Notes under the pieces: generated by a model
Databases searched by the model: none
What the model was told of the DNA's origin: nothing
Seen by the model: only the letters and a program-made list of their open reading frames with translations
Program-made: the position numbers and the translations under genes
Shown here: in pieces, positions 40,606 to 49,248 of the stretch
How positions within the stretch are numbered: position 1 is the first letter of the stretch
Layout of the letters: each line of letters begins with the position of its first letter
Assembly: GCA_044220635.1 (NCBI GenBank)
Contig: JBGAQP010000015.1
Span: 1-64,000 of the forward strand
Source of the DNA: JBGAQP01 sp044220635
GTDB taxonomy: Bacteria > Pseudomonadota > Gammaproteobacteria > Burkholderiales > Usitatibacteraceae
DNA length: 64,000 nucleotides
Reading direction: 5' to 3'

Positions 40606-41973
40606 CTACATGATCGAGAACGACTGCAGCACGAAGCGCACCCGCGTCTCGACGCCCCCGCTCCAGCCGTTCGACTCGTGCTCGCGCAGCACCTCGCGCT
40701 TCACGGCCGGCGCGTACCAGACGGTGAAGCGGAACGTGTTGCCGCCGCCCTTGCCGTCGGGCCGCTTCTGGACATAGCGGCCCTCCATCTCGATGCGGAA
40801 GGTGTCGAACGAGCCCGCGGGCACGGTCACGTGCTGGCGCGAGGTGACGCGGATCCGGCACTTGATCGTCCAGTCCGGGAACTTCTTGCTGCCCTTGATG
40901 CGGTAGGCGCACGGCGCCTCGGCTCCCACCTTCATCGGGAAGAGGAAGCGCGGCAAGGCCGGCTCGAAGTGGTAGCCGTCGATCTTGGAATAAAGCATGT
41001 TGCCGTCGAGATCGAAGCGGTCGCCGCCCTTCATGCGCACTTCGCTCCCGGTCACTTCCACCACCTCGTAGCGCGCCGGTCGCCGGTCGCCGCTCGCGAG
41101 GTCGTGGCGCACGTACTCCCAGCGCTCGCCCACCTTCCACACGGGCCGCTCGGCCTCCTTCGGCGCCGCGGGCGTGAGGCGCCCGAACGAGACCGGCGGC
41201 GCGCCGCGCTCGGCGCCCGCCGCCTGCACCGGCGGCCGGAAGTAGAAGTCGCCCTCGAGCGAGGTGTTCTCCCACGGGATCTGGCGCCCCGCGGAAGCCG
41301 TGCGCACCGCCTGGCGCGTGCGCTTGAACACCTCCTCGATCTTGAGCCCGGGCTCGCGCATCTGGGCGACGAGGTGGCTCGAGTACAGGCCGTTCTTCCC
41401 GGTGCCGTCGGCGGCGACCGAGCCCGGGGCCGTGGCGAAGGCGATCACGGTGCCCGGCGGCGCGTCCATGGGCGCGAGCCCCTCGGGGCCGCTTCGCGCG
41501 AGGCGCGAGAAGGGGTTGTCGCGGCAGGCGTCGAGGATGACGATGTTGGTCCGCGTCTTCGCGCTCTCGAGCTTCTCGAGCACCGCGTTGGTGTCGAGCG
41601 CCTGGTAGGCCACCTCGTCCTCGCGCTCGATGTCCGCGCCCACCGGCACGAGGTAGTTGCGCCCCCTCACCTGCAGCCCGTGGCCCGCGTAGTAGAAAAG
41701 GCCGGTGCCGCCGCGCTTGAGCCGGTCGCCGAACTCCCGCAGGCCCCGCACCATCTTCACGAGGTCCGCGTTCTCGAGCCGGATCACGGAGAAGCCCGCC
41801 GCCTCGAGCGCGGCGGCGACGTCGCGCGCGTCGTTCACGGGATTGGCGAGGGGGGCTTCGCGGTACTCGGCGTTGCCGATCACGAGCGCATGGCGCGGCT
41901 CGGGCGCCTCGGCCGCGGCGAGCGCGGCCACCGCGAGCCCGGCGGCCGCGGCCAGGCGCGCGAGCCGCGCCAC
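40606..41973 (-). CDS. Exported caspase-like (C14) peptidase with C-terminal beta domain
   Basis: About 455 aa. The GTG start at 41973 gives a signal peptide (VARLARLAAAAGLAVAALAAAEA); a TTG at 41994 overlaps the upstream stop and is an alternative. The caspase fold spans residues 25-250 with the catalytic pair His in YYAGHG (about 97) and Cys in DACRDNPF (about 147), so the protease appears active. The C-terminal 170 residues form a beta-rich domain (WEYVRHDLASGDRRPARYEVVEV). It follows directly on a GGDEF-EAL gene, which suggests coupled expression. Confidence 0.87.
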   Translation of the reverse strand: MARLARLAAAAGLAVAALAAAEAPEPRHALVIGNAEYREAPLANPVNDARDVAAALEAAGFSVIRLENADLVKMVRGLREFGDRLKRGGTGLFYYAGHGLQVRGRNYLVPVGADIEREDEVAYQALDTNAVLEKLESAKTRTNIVILDACRDNPFSRLARSGPEGLAPMDAPPGTVIAFATAPGSVAADGTGKNGLYSSHLVAQMREPGLKIEEVFKRTRQAVRTASAGRQIPWENTSLEGDFYFRPPVQAAGAERGAPPVSFGRLTPAAPKEAERPVWKVGERWEYVRHDLASGDRRPARYEVVEVTGSEVRMKGGDRFDLDGNMLYSKIDGYHFEPALPRFLFPMKVGAEAPCAYRIKGSKKFPDWTIKCRIRVTSRQHVTVPAGSFDTFRIEMEGRYVQKRPDGKGGGNTFRFTVWYAPAVKREVLREHESNGWSGGVETRVRFVLQSFSIM

Positions 41974-41990
41974 GATGGGGCGCCCGGCGC

Positions 41991-44114
41991 TCAAAACCCC
42001 ACCGCGGCCCGCCCCGCGAGGAGCTCGGCGAAACGGTCCGGCGCGATCGGCCGGGAGAAGAAGTAGCCCTGCGCCTCGTCGCACCCCGCCTCGCGCAGGA
42101 ACTCGAGCTGGCCCGCGGTCTCCACGCCCTCGGCCGCCACGCCGAGCTTCAGGCTCCTGGCGAGCCCGATGATGCCCCGCGTGAGCGCGGCTCCCGCGGG
42201 GTCGGTGGACAGCGAGCGGATGAAGGCCTGGTCGATCTTCAGCTTGTGGATCGGCAGCCGCGTGAGGTAGGCGAGGCTCGAGTAGCCGGTGCCGAAATCG
42301 TCGATCGCGAGGCGGAAGCCCGCGTCGGCGAGCGAATCGGGCAGGCCCGAGGCGGTCTCGACCTCCGTGAGCAGCACGCTCTCGGTCACCTCGAGCTCGA
42401 GGCAGGAGGGCGTGAGGCCGTGGGCCCCGAGCACGCCCGAGAGCACCTCGAGCAGGTTCTTCTGCCGGAACTGGATGCCCGAGAGGTTCACGCGCACCGG
42501 GGGCGGGTCCAGGCCCGCGGCGCGCCAGGCGAGGATCTGGCGGCAGGCCTCGTCGAGCACCCACTCGCCGATCTCCAGGATGAGGCCCGACTCCTCGGCG
42601 ATCGGGATGAAGCGCGCGGGCCCGATCAGCCCGTGCTCGGGGTGCTGCCAGCGCAGCAGCGCCTCGGCGCCCACGACCGCGCGGCTCGCGAGCGCGTAGA
42701 CCGGCTGGTACTCGAGGAAGAACTCCCCGCGCGCGACCGCCCGGCGCAGCCCGTTCTCGAGGGCGAGGCGCTCGGAGATCTTCGCGTTCATCTCCTCCTT
42801 GAAGAAGCTGAAGCGGTTGCGCCCCATCGACTTGGAGTGGTACATGGCGGCGTCGGCGTTGCGCACCAGCGCCTGCAGCTCCGTGCCGTCGGCCGGGTAC
42901 AGGCTGATGCCGATCGAGGGCGTGACGAGCAGCTCGTAGCCGTCGATGTCGTAGGGGCGCGAGAGCTCGGAGAGCGCCTCGCCGGCGATGCGCGCGGCGT
43001 TGGCGGCCTCGCCCACTTCCGGGAGCAGCAGCACGAACTCGTCGCCGCCGTGCCGGCACACGGTGTCGGTCGCGCGCACGAGGTGCGTGAGCCGGGTCGC
43101 GATCTGCCGCAGCAGCTTGTCGCCGGCGGAGTGCCCGAGGGAATCGTTGATCGTCTTGAAGCGGTCGAGGTCCACGAAGACCACGGCGATGGGCTTGCCG
43201 CTGCGCTCGGCGGCGCGCGCGGCGAAGGCGAAGCGCGCGGCGAGGAGGTTGCGGTTCGGAAGCCCGGTGAGGAAGTCGTACTCGGCGAGCTCCCGGATCT
43301 TCGCCTCGTAGCGCTTGCGCTCGGTGATGTCGGTGCCCACGCCGCGGTAGCCCGTGAACCGGCCCTCGGCGTCGAACACGGGCTCTCCCGCGATGCTCAC
43401 CCAGCGCACCTCGCCGTCGGGGCGCGTGTAGGTGAACTCCAGCCCCCGGAAGCGCACGTGCGCGGCGAGTGCGCGCCGGTGCTCCTCCCACTGCTCCTCG
43501 CCGATCCCGCCGTAGCCGAGCTCCCAGCGCCGGCGCCCGATCACGCTCTCGGGCGACTCGCCGAGCTCGAGCAGCCCCTGGGACATGACCGTGAAGCGGT
43601 GCTCCGCGTCCTGCTCCCAGTACCAGTCCGAGGACATCTCGAGGAGGCTGCGGAAGCGCGCCTCGCTCGCCGCGAGCTCCTGCTCGGCGAGCTTGCGCGC
43701 GGTGATGTCCACGCGGAAGCCGATGACCCCGCCGTCGGCGGTCTTGCGGTCGGAGACGAGCAGCCAGTAGCGGTCGCCGTGGCGGAACTCGTAGTCGCCC
43801 TCGTCGGGGTTGGCGTGCTTGGTCACGCGCGCGCGCACGTAGCCTTCCTCCGTGAGCCCGGTGCGCGCCTCGAACCCGCGCCGGTAGTAGGCGCGGGCGA
43901 TCTCGGAATAGGCCGTGCCCGGCACCAGCAGGTCGGCGACCTCGGCGTACATCTCGCGGAAGCGCTTGTTGCAGAAGACCACGCGGTCGTCCGGGCCGTA
44001 GAGCACGACTCCGGATTCCAGGTGGTCGAGCGCCTCGACGACCCGTTCGAGGCGGGCGTTGGCACGGCCGAGGAGCGTCTCGAGCTCGTGGATGCGGGCG
44101 TGAAGGGCGTCCAT
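41991..44114 (-). CDS. PAS-PAS-GGDEF-EAL c-di-GMP protein
   Basis: A 707-aa cytosolic signalling protein with a short coiled-coil start, PAS domains at about residues 25-140 and 150-270, GGDEF at about 275-435 and EAL at about 450-700. GGDEF is intact (RHGGDEF) with an RxxD inhibitory site five residues before it. EAL residues are present (AEALLRW, VRVNLSG, LEVTES, AIDDFGTGYSS, KLKID, AAEGVET, AQGYFF), so it could both make and degrade c-di-GMP. It is divergent from a second GGDEF-EAL protein and precedes the caspase gene. Confidence 0.93.
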   Translation of the reverse strand: MDALHARIHELETLLGRANARLERVVEALDHLESGVVLYGPDDRVVFCNKRFREMYAEVADLLVPGTAYSEIARAYYRRGFEARTGLTEEGYVRARVTKHANPDEGDYEFRHGDRYWLLVSDRKTADGGVIGFRVDITARKLAEQELAASEARFRSLLEMSSDWYWEQDAEHRFTVMSQGLLELGESPESVIGRRRWELGYGGIGEEQWEEHRRALAAHVRFRGLEFTYTRPDGEVRWVSIAGEPVFDAEGRFTGYRGVGTDITERKRYEAKIRELAEYDFLTGLPNRNLLAARFAFAARAAERSGKPIAVVFVDLDRFKTINDSLGHSAGDKLLRQIATRLTHLVRATDTVCRHGGDEFVLLLPEVGEAANAARIAGEALSELSRPYDIDGYELLVTPSIGISLYPADGTELQALVRNADAAMYHSKSMGRNRFSFFKEEMNAKISERLALENGLRRAVARGEFFLEYQPVYALASRAVVGAEALLRWQHPEHGLIGPARFIPIAEESGLILEIGEWVLDEACRQILAWRAAGLDPPPVRVNLSGIQFRQKNLLEVLSGVLGAHGLTPSCLELEVTESVLLTEVETASGLPDSLADAGFRLAIDDFGTGYSSLAYLTRLPIHKLKIDQAFIRSLSTDPAGAALTRGIIGLARSLKLGVAAEGVETAGQLEFLREAGCDEAQGYFFSRPIAPDRFAELLAGRAAVGF

Positions 44115-44258
44115 GCGGGCGGGGGCGGGGGCCGTGCCAAGGATACTCCCGCCCCCCGGCGGGCCGGAACACCGCCCTCGCGGCGCATTTCAGCTGCAAT
44201 GGCCGGGCGGACGTTTCTGTGGAACACTTCACTTCTCGCGCCGGCGCTGCCGGGGATA

Positions 44259-44268
44259 GTGGGCCCAC
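44259..44268. promoter_or_regulatory. Palindrome between two divergent c-di-GMP genes
   Basis: GTGGGCCCAC is a perfect 10-base palindrome in the 267-base region between divergent GGDEF-EAL genes. It could be a shared operator. No -10/-35 pair is convincing on either strand. Confidence 0.25.
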
Positions 44269-44381
44269 AAGCAGGGAACATGACCCACAAAGCGCACGTT
44301 CGGCGCGTGCCCGGGGCGGGAAGGGGCCCCCCGACCCGTCTCCGGGCGCGCCACTTTTAGAACAAGGAAGGCACTCGCTCC

Positions 44382-47243
44382 ATGTCTCCGGCCGCACAGA
44401 CATCGCGAAAGGTGTCCCTGCGCACGAAGCTCGTCGCCGCGCTCCTTTTCGTGGAGGCGATCGCGCTGGCCTTCCTCGTCTGGCAGGGCTGGCTCATGGA
44501 CCTCGCCCGCGCCGAATCCGACCTCCAGGCGCAGCTCGCCCAGGTCCGCCCGCTCGTCAACGCCGCCGTCGTCCCCGCCCTCGATTCGGGCGATCCCGCC
44601 GCGCCGGGCCGCGCGCTCTCGGAGCTGCGCCACGCCCGCGGCATCCAGTACCTCGCGCTGAAGGACCCCACGGGCGCGGTGGTGGCGGCCGTCGGCACCG
44701 CCTCGACCTTCGCGCTCCCGCGCCTCGACGCCTCGCTCGAGTCGGCCCGGGACGACAGGCGCTTCGACACCGCCTTCCCGCTGGTGCGCGGCGACAGCGT
44801 CGTGGGCAGCATTCAGGCGGGCTTCTCCGTCGAACGCGAGCACGCGACGGTCGCCACGCGCCTTCGCGACTCGAGCTCGAAGGCCTTCGGCGCCTTCCTC
44901 ATGTCGGTGCTTCTCTTCCTCGTGGTGATCCAGCCGCTCTCCAAGCGACTGGGCCGGCTCACCCACGCCGCCGAGCGCATCGCCCAGGGCGACTACTCCG
45001 TGCGGCTGCAGGACGAGGACACCGACGAGGTCGGCAGCCTCTCGCAATCCTTCGACCGCATGGCCGAGGTCGTGCAATCGCGCGTGCGCGACCTCGAGGC
45101 GAGCCGCCAGCAGTTCCACAACATCGCCGACTACACCTACGACGTCGAGTGCTGGTTCAGCCCGAAGGGCGAGCTGCTCTGGATCAACTCCTCGGTCGAG
45201 CGCCTGACCGGATACACCGCGGCCGAGTGCCTCGAGGCCGAGCGCGAGTTCCCCTGGTTCCTCGTCCACCCCGACGACCTCGTGCGCGCGCGCAACGAGT
45301 CGATGCAGGCGCTGCGCTGGCAGACGACGGGCACGGACTTCGAGTTCCGCATCATCAAGAAGGACGGCCAGGTCGAGTGGCTCACCAACTCCTGGCAGCC
45401 GATCTACGGCCCGGACGCCGAGTTCCTGGGGCTGCGCTCGAGCCTCAACTCGATCCAGAAGCTCAAGGAGGCGGAGATCGACCTGCGCAGCACCCTCGGG
45501 CGCCTGGAGGAGGCCAACGCCCTGCAGGCGGCCACCGCCGAGACGCTCCGCGGCGAGCGCTCGCGGCTCCTCTCGCTGCTTTCGGCGATGAACTTCGGCG
45601 TCGTCTTCATCGACCAGGAGCAGCGCATCATCTATTCCAACCCGGCCTTCGCCGACGTGTGGTCGATCCCGCGCGCGGAGAAGCTGCTGGGCGAGAACCT
45701 CTTCGAGGCGCTGCAGAAGGCCGAGGACGTGGTCTCCGACCTCGAGGTCTTCTCCGCGCGGCTCGCCGAGCTCGTCTCCAACCAGCGCGCCGCCTCCGAC
45801 ACGGAGCTGCGCCTGCTCTCGGGCCGGATCCTGCGCCTGCAGGTGTGGCCCGTGCTCGACGATTCCGGGCATTCGCTCGGCTCCGTGCTCATCCACGAGG
45901 ACATCACGGTCGCGCGCGAGGCGGAGAGCCAGCTCGCCTTCCTCGCCGAGCGCGACCCGCTCACGGGCCTCTACAACCGCCGGCGCTTCGAGCGCGAGCT
46001 CGCCGAGCGCATCGATTCCTCGTCCCGTTCGAAGGAGCGCGTGGTGCTCTTCTACTTCGACCTCGACGAGTTCAAGAGCGTGAACGACATGTTCGGCCAC
46101 CGCATGGGCGACACCGTGCTCATGCAGGTGGCGGCCGAGGTCCGCGCGCACCTCCGGAAGAACGAGTTCTTCGCGCGGATCGGCGGCGACGAGTTCGCGC
46201 TGGTCGTGGCTGGCGTCACCGACGAGCAGGTGCGCTCGCTCGCCGAGCGCGTGATGCGCGTGATCGGCGGGCTGTCGGTCTCCCTCGGCGAGGTGCGGCT
46301 GTCGCTCACCTCGAGCATGGGGGTGGCGATGTACCCGGACCACTCCTCGGACCCGCAGGAGCTCATCGCCCACGCGGACGCCGCGATGTACCAGGCGAAG
46401 GACGGCGGCAAGAACACCTGGCGCATCTACCGCCCCGACCATTCGGCGACGCTGCGCCAGCGCTCGCTCGTCACCTGGAACGACCGCCTGCGCCACGCGC
46501 TCAGGAACGACGCCTTCGAGATCCACCTGCAGGGCGTCTTCGACACGCAGTCTGGCGAGCGCCGCTACTCGGAGGCGCTGCTCCGGATGCCCGACGAGGC
46601 GGGCTCGCGTCTGCTCCTGCCCTCGCAGTTCATCCCGTTCGCGGAGAAGTCGAACCTCATCATCGACGTGGACCGCTGGATGGTGGGCGCGGTGATCGCG
46701 ATGCTCGCGCGCGACCCCTCGCTCGGCGCGCTCTCGGTGAACGTCTCCGGGAGGTCCTTCGACGAGCCCGAGATGGCGGGCTTCATCGCCTCGACGCTGC
46801 ACGAGTTCAACGTCGATCCCTCGCGGCTGCTCGTCGAGATCACGGAGACCGCCGCGATCCGCGACATGCGCGACGCCCAGCGCTTCATCGAGCGGCTGCA
46901 CGGCATCGGCTGCAAGGTCTGCCTCGACGACTTCGGGGCGGGCTTCTCCACGTTCGCCTACATCAAGCAGCTCCCGGTCGACGTGCTGAAGATCGACGGC
47001 CTCTTCATCCGCAACCTCGGCCGCGAGCACGACAACCAGGTGTTCGTGAAGGCGATGCTCGACATCGCCCACGGCTTCGGCAAGCAGACGGTCGCCGAGG
47101 CGGTCGAGGACATGGCCTCCCTCGAGATCCTGCGCCGCTACGGCGTGGACATGGTCCAGGGCTTCGCCCTCGAATTCCCCCGCCCCTCCGCGTCCAGCGG
47201 CCGCGAGCAGGCCCCCTACGCCGAAATCGTCGTCGACAAGTAA
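44382..47243 (+). CDS. Membrane sensor with HAMP, PAS, GGDEF and EAL domains
   Basis: A 953-aa inner-membrane c-di-GMP protein. Two transmembrane helices (about 15-37 and 165-185) enclose a periplasmic sensor of about 125 residues. HAMP (190-245), two PAS domains (about 250-375 and 395-515), GGDEF (about 520-685) and EAL (about 700-945) follow. GGDEF is intact, but the inhibitory site reads RKNE rather than RxxD. EAL residues (SEALLRM, VNVSG, VEITET, CLDDFGAGFS, KIDG, AEAVED, VQGFAL) look complete. AAGGAAGG precedes the ATG. Its TAA stop touches the first repeat palindrome downstream. Confidence 0.93.
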   Translation: MSPAAQTSRKVSLRTKLVAALLFVEAIALAFLVWQGWLMDLARAESDLQAQLAQVRPLVNAAVVPALDSGDPAAPGRALSELRHARGIQYLALKDPTGAVVAAVGTASTFALPRLDASLESARDDRRFDTAFPLVRGDSVVGSIQAGFSVEREHATVATRLRDSSSKAFGAFLMSVLLFLVVIQPLSKRLGRLTHAAERIAQGDYSVRLQDEDTDEVGSLSQSFDRMAEVVQSRVRDLEASRQQFHNIADYTYDVECWFSPKGELLWINSSVERLTGYTAAECLEAEREFPWFLVHPDDLVRARNESMQALRWQTTGTDFEFRIIKKDGQVEWLTNSWQPIYGPDAEFLGLRSSLNSIQKLKEAEIDLRSTLGRLEEANALQAATAETLRGERSRLLSLLSAMNFGVVFIDQEQRIIYSNPAFADVWSIPRAEKLLGENLFEALQKAEDVVSDLEVFSARLAELVSNQRAASDTELRLLSGRILRLQVWPVLDDSGHSLGSVLIHEDITVAREAESQLAFLAERDPLTGLYNRRRFERELAERIDSSSRSKERVVLFYFDLDEFKSVNDMFGHRMGDTVLMQVAAEVRAHLRKNEFFARIGGDEFALVVAGVTDEQVRSLAERVMRVIGGLSVSLGEVRLSLTSSMGVAMYPDHSSDPQELIAHADAAMYQAKDGGKNTWRIYRPDHSATLRQRSLVTWNDRLRHALRNDAFEIHLQGVFDTQSGERRYSEALLRMPDEAGSRLLLPSQFIPFAEKSNLIIDVDRWMVGAVIAMLARDPSLGALSVNVSGRSFDEPEMAGFIASTLHEFNVDPSRLLVEITETAAIRDMRDAQRFIERLHGIGCKVCLDDFGAGFSTFAYIKQLPVDVLKIDGLFIRNLGREHDNQVFVKAMLDIAHGFGKQTVAEAVEDMASLEILRRYGVDMVQGFALEFPRPSASSGREQAPYAEIVVDK

Positions 47244-47325
47244 AAATGGGGACAGTCCCCATTTTTTCCCTGTAACACAAGTTACAAACCCTAAATGGGG
47301 ACTGTCCCCATTTTCGGGCTGTAAC
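47242..47325. repeat. REPIN-like unit A plus extra GGCTGTAAC module
   Basis: The first palindrome (47242-47267) has core ATGGGGACAGTCCCCAT in long A/T flanks. A TGTAAC/GTTACA dyad (47271-47286, TGTAACACAAGTTACA) follows, then the second palindrome in inverted form (core with ACTGT centre, 47293-47314) and CGGGCTGTAAC (to 47325). The A-rich and T-rich flanks make the first palindrome a plausible terminator for the GGDEF-EAL gene. The last module is the left half of the split unit around the transposase. Confidence 0.93.
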
Positions 47326-47389
47326 GGTCCTCGGAAGTTGCGGTTGGCGCGTTCATGGGGCATCTGTTACAGCGATCGGGAGCCGCTGC

Positions 47390-48109
47390 ATGCCTCGCCG
47401 TGCCAGGCTGTGTCCGCCGGGCTTGCCCTTGCACGTCGTTCATCGCGGCCACAATCGCGGCCCCTGTTTCAGCACGTGGCGGGATCGCGAGCGGTATCTC
47501 GAGGCTTTGTCGGAACTCTCGGGGGATACCCACTGCAGCATTCACGCCTTCGTGCTGATGACCAATCACGTGCACCTCCTGGTGACGCCGAAGGACGGTG
47601 AAGGCATCTCGCGGATGATGAAGGGCGCAGCGCAGCGGCATGCCCAGTTCATGAACTGGAAGCAGGGGAAGTCGGGTTCCCTCTGGCAGGGGCGCTTCCA
47701 TTCGAGCCCGGTGGATACCGAAGCGTATTTCCTTGCGTGCCACCGATACATCGAGTTGAACCCGGTGCGTGCGGGGCTCGCCCGGCACCCACGCGACTAC
47801 CCGTGGTCCAGCTATCTTCGCAATGCCGAAGGGCAGCCAACGAGCCTCGTCGAGCCCCATGCGCAATACCTGGCCCTCGGGGCCGACGACGAGACCCGTC
47901 AGCTCGCCTATCGCTCTCTCTTCGAACTCCCCCTCGAGCAGCGAATCGTCGACGAGATCCGCGCCGGTGCCCTGGGGGGATTCGCCCTCGGGACGCCGGC
48001 CTTCCATGCCCGGTTGGAGGCGCAGCTGGGAGTGCGCACCCGCAAGGGCAGCCGTGGTCGCCCCCGTGCATCTCCGCAGGCTACGGTGGTCGATTGTTAC
48101 AAGCCTTAA
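47390..48109 (+). CDS. REP-associated tyrosine transposase (RAYT, Y1 HUH family)
   Basis: A 239-aa single-strand DNA transposase of the IS200/Y1 superfamily. HxH metal ligands are in TNHVHLLVTP (about residues 58-67) and the catalytic Tyr is in HRYIELNPVRAGL (about 120), the RAYT signature. The GSLWQGRFHSSPVD and PRDYPWSSY blocks are also typical, and a basic C-terminal tail follows. The last codons (CYKP) and the TAA stop are encoded by the flanking repeat. It should nick and move the surrounding palindromic repeats. No second orf or IS terminal repeats of classical type are seen. Confidence 0.95.
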   Translation: MPRRARLCPPGLPLHVVHRGHNRGPCFSTWRDRERYLEALSELSGDTHCSIHAFVLMTNHVHLLVTPKDGEGISRMMKGAAQRHAQFMNWKQGKSGSLWQGRFHSSPVDTEAYFLACHRYIELNPVRAGLARHPRDYPWSSYLRNAEGQPTSLVEPHAQYLALGADDETRQLAYRSLFELPLEQRIVDEIRAGALGGFALGTPAFHARLEAQLGVRTRKGSRGRPRASPQATVVDCYKP

Positions 48110-48130
48110 ATGGGGACTGTCCCCATTTAT
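48094..48130. repeat. REPIN-like half unit B after the transposase
   Basis: TTGTTACAA (48094-48102, containing GTTACA at 48096-48101), AGCC and a palindrome with ACTGT centre (48108-48128) form the right half of a unit. The palindrome supplies the TAA stops of both convergent genes, the transposase on plus and the DUF454 gene on minus. Confidence 0.92.
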
Positions 48131-48546
48131 CTTGGGCGGTCGCGGGAGGGGACGCGGTAGAGCCAGACCAGCATGACGAGGCCGAAGAAGGCGAGCGCGC
48201 CCTGCAGGTACGGCGACGTCACGAAGAAGACAATCGAGGCGGCGAAGGTGGCCGCCATGAGCGCCATTCCCCAGAGCTTGGTGCGCCAGGGGATCGCGCG
48301 GTGGCGCTCCCACTCCGAGACGATCGGGCCGAATGTCCGGTGGTGCAGCAGCCAGCGGTGGAAACGGGGCGAGGAGCGCGCGAAGCACGCGCCCGCGAGC
48401 AGCATGAAGGGCGTGGTCGGCAGGACCGGCAGGAAGATGCCCAGCACGCCGAGCCCCACGCAGGCGAACCCGGCCACGACGAGCGCGAGGCGCACGGCGG
48501 GCGAGTCGTGGACGCGGTGGGTTCGCTTCGGGGTGTCTGCGCTCAC
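48127..48546 (-). CDS. DUF454 (YbaN-like) inner-membrane protein
   Basis: A 139-aa protein. The GTG start at 48546 is the best in-frame choice before the divergent gene. The family pattern is clear: GFACVGLGVLGIFLPVLPTTPFMLLAGACFARSSPRFHRWLL near residues 25-65, then TFGPIVSEWERHRAIPWRTK, and two more hydrophobic helices. Function unknown in the family. Its TAA stop lies in the repeat palindrome. Confidence 0.87.
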   Translation of the reverse strand: MSADTPKRTHRVHDSPAVRLALVVAGFACVGLGVLGIFLPVLPTTPFMLLAGACFARSSPRFHRWLLHHRTFGPIVSEWERHRAIPWRTKLWGMALMAATFAASIVFFVTSPYLQGALAFFGLVMLVWLYRVPSRDRPR

Positions 48547-48570
48547 GGCGGGCGGGATTTCGCGGTCGGC

Positions 48571-48576
48571 TAGAAT
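48571..48576 (+). promoter_or_regulatory. Possible -10 element for a leaderless transcript
   Basis: TAGAAT ends 6 bases before the ATG at 48583, so transcription would begin at or very close to the start codon. There is no Shine-Dalgarno sequence. No good -35. Confidence 0.3.
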
Positions 48577-48582
48577 GCTCCC

Positions 48583-49248
48583 ATGAACTGGGTCATCGTG
48601 GCCACGATCGCCGGCGGCCTCGTCCTCGACCAGCACTGGTCGCGCTTCGGGCAGGCCGCGGTGAGCGCGCTCGCCTGGGCCGTGCTCGCCTTCCTCTGGT
48701 CGAGGAGCCGCGAGGGCGAGCGCCCGGCGCTCGCCGCGTGCCTCGTCTTCGCCACCGCGGGCGAGGTCTTCCTCTCCCTCGTCTGGGGCCTCTACGAGTA
48801 CCGCCTGGGCAACATCCCGCTCTTCGTCCCGCCGGGCCACGTGCTGCTCTTCTTCCTCGGCACGCGGATCGCGGCGCGCATCCCGGAGCGCGGCGAATGG
48901 TGGGTCGCGATCGCCGCGCTTCCGCTCATCGCGCTCTTCGCCTGGAGCGGGAGGGACACGCTGGGGCCGCTGCTCTTCGCGCTCTTCCTCGCCTGCCTCA
49001 TCCTCTCGCCCTCGCGCCGGCTCTACGCGACGATGTTCGTGCTCTCGCTCGCGATGGAGTTCTACGGCACCTGGATCGGCAACTGGGCCTGGTCGCGGGA
49101 GGTGCCCTGGCTCGGGCTCACTGCGGACAACCCGCCGATCGCCGCGGGCGCCTTCTACTGCGTGCTGGACCTGCTCGTCGTGAGCGTCGTCGCGCGCTTC
49201 GGGGGCGAGGCCTTCGGCCTGCCCGCCCGCGCGAACGCCCGCGGATGA
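48583..49248 (+). CDS. Multi-pass inner-membrane protein, unknown family
   Basis: A 221-aa protein with about seven hydrophobic helices (MNWVIVATIAGGLVL, AALSAL-like, then FLSLVWGLYEYRLGNIPLFVPPGHVLLFFLG). The block GNIPLFVPPGH plus MEFYGTWIGNWAWS suggests a carotenoid-synthesis-like or heliorhodopsin-like helical bundle only loosely; I cannot assign a family. Its stop overlaps the start of the next gene (ATGA), so the two are a coupled pair. Confidence 0.72.
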   Translation: MNWVIVATIAGGLVLDQHWSRFGQAAVSALAWAVLAFLWSRSREGERPALAACLVFATAGEVFLSLVWGLYEYRLGNIPLFVPPGHVLLFFLGTRIAARIPERGEWWVAIAALPLIALFAWSGRDTLGPLLFALFLACLILSPSRRLYATMFVLSLAMEFYGTWIGNWAWSREVPWLGLTADNPPIAAGAFYCVLDLLVVSVVARFGGEAFGLPARANARG

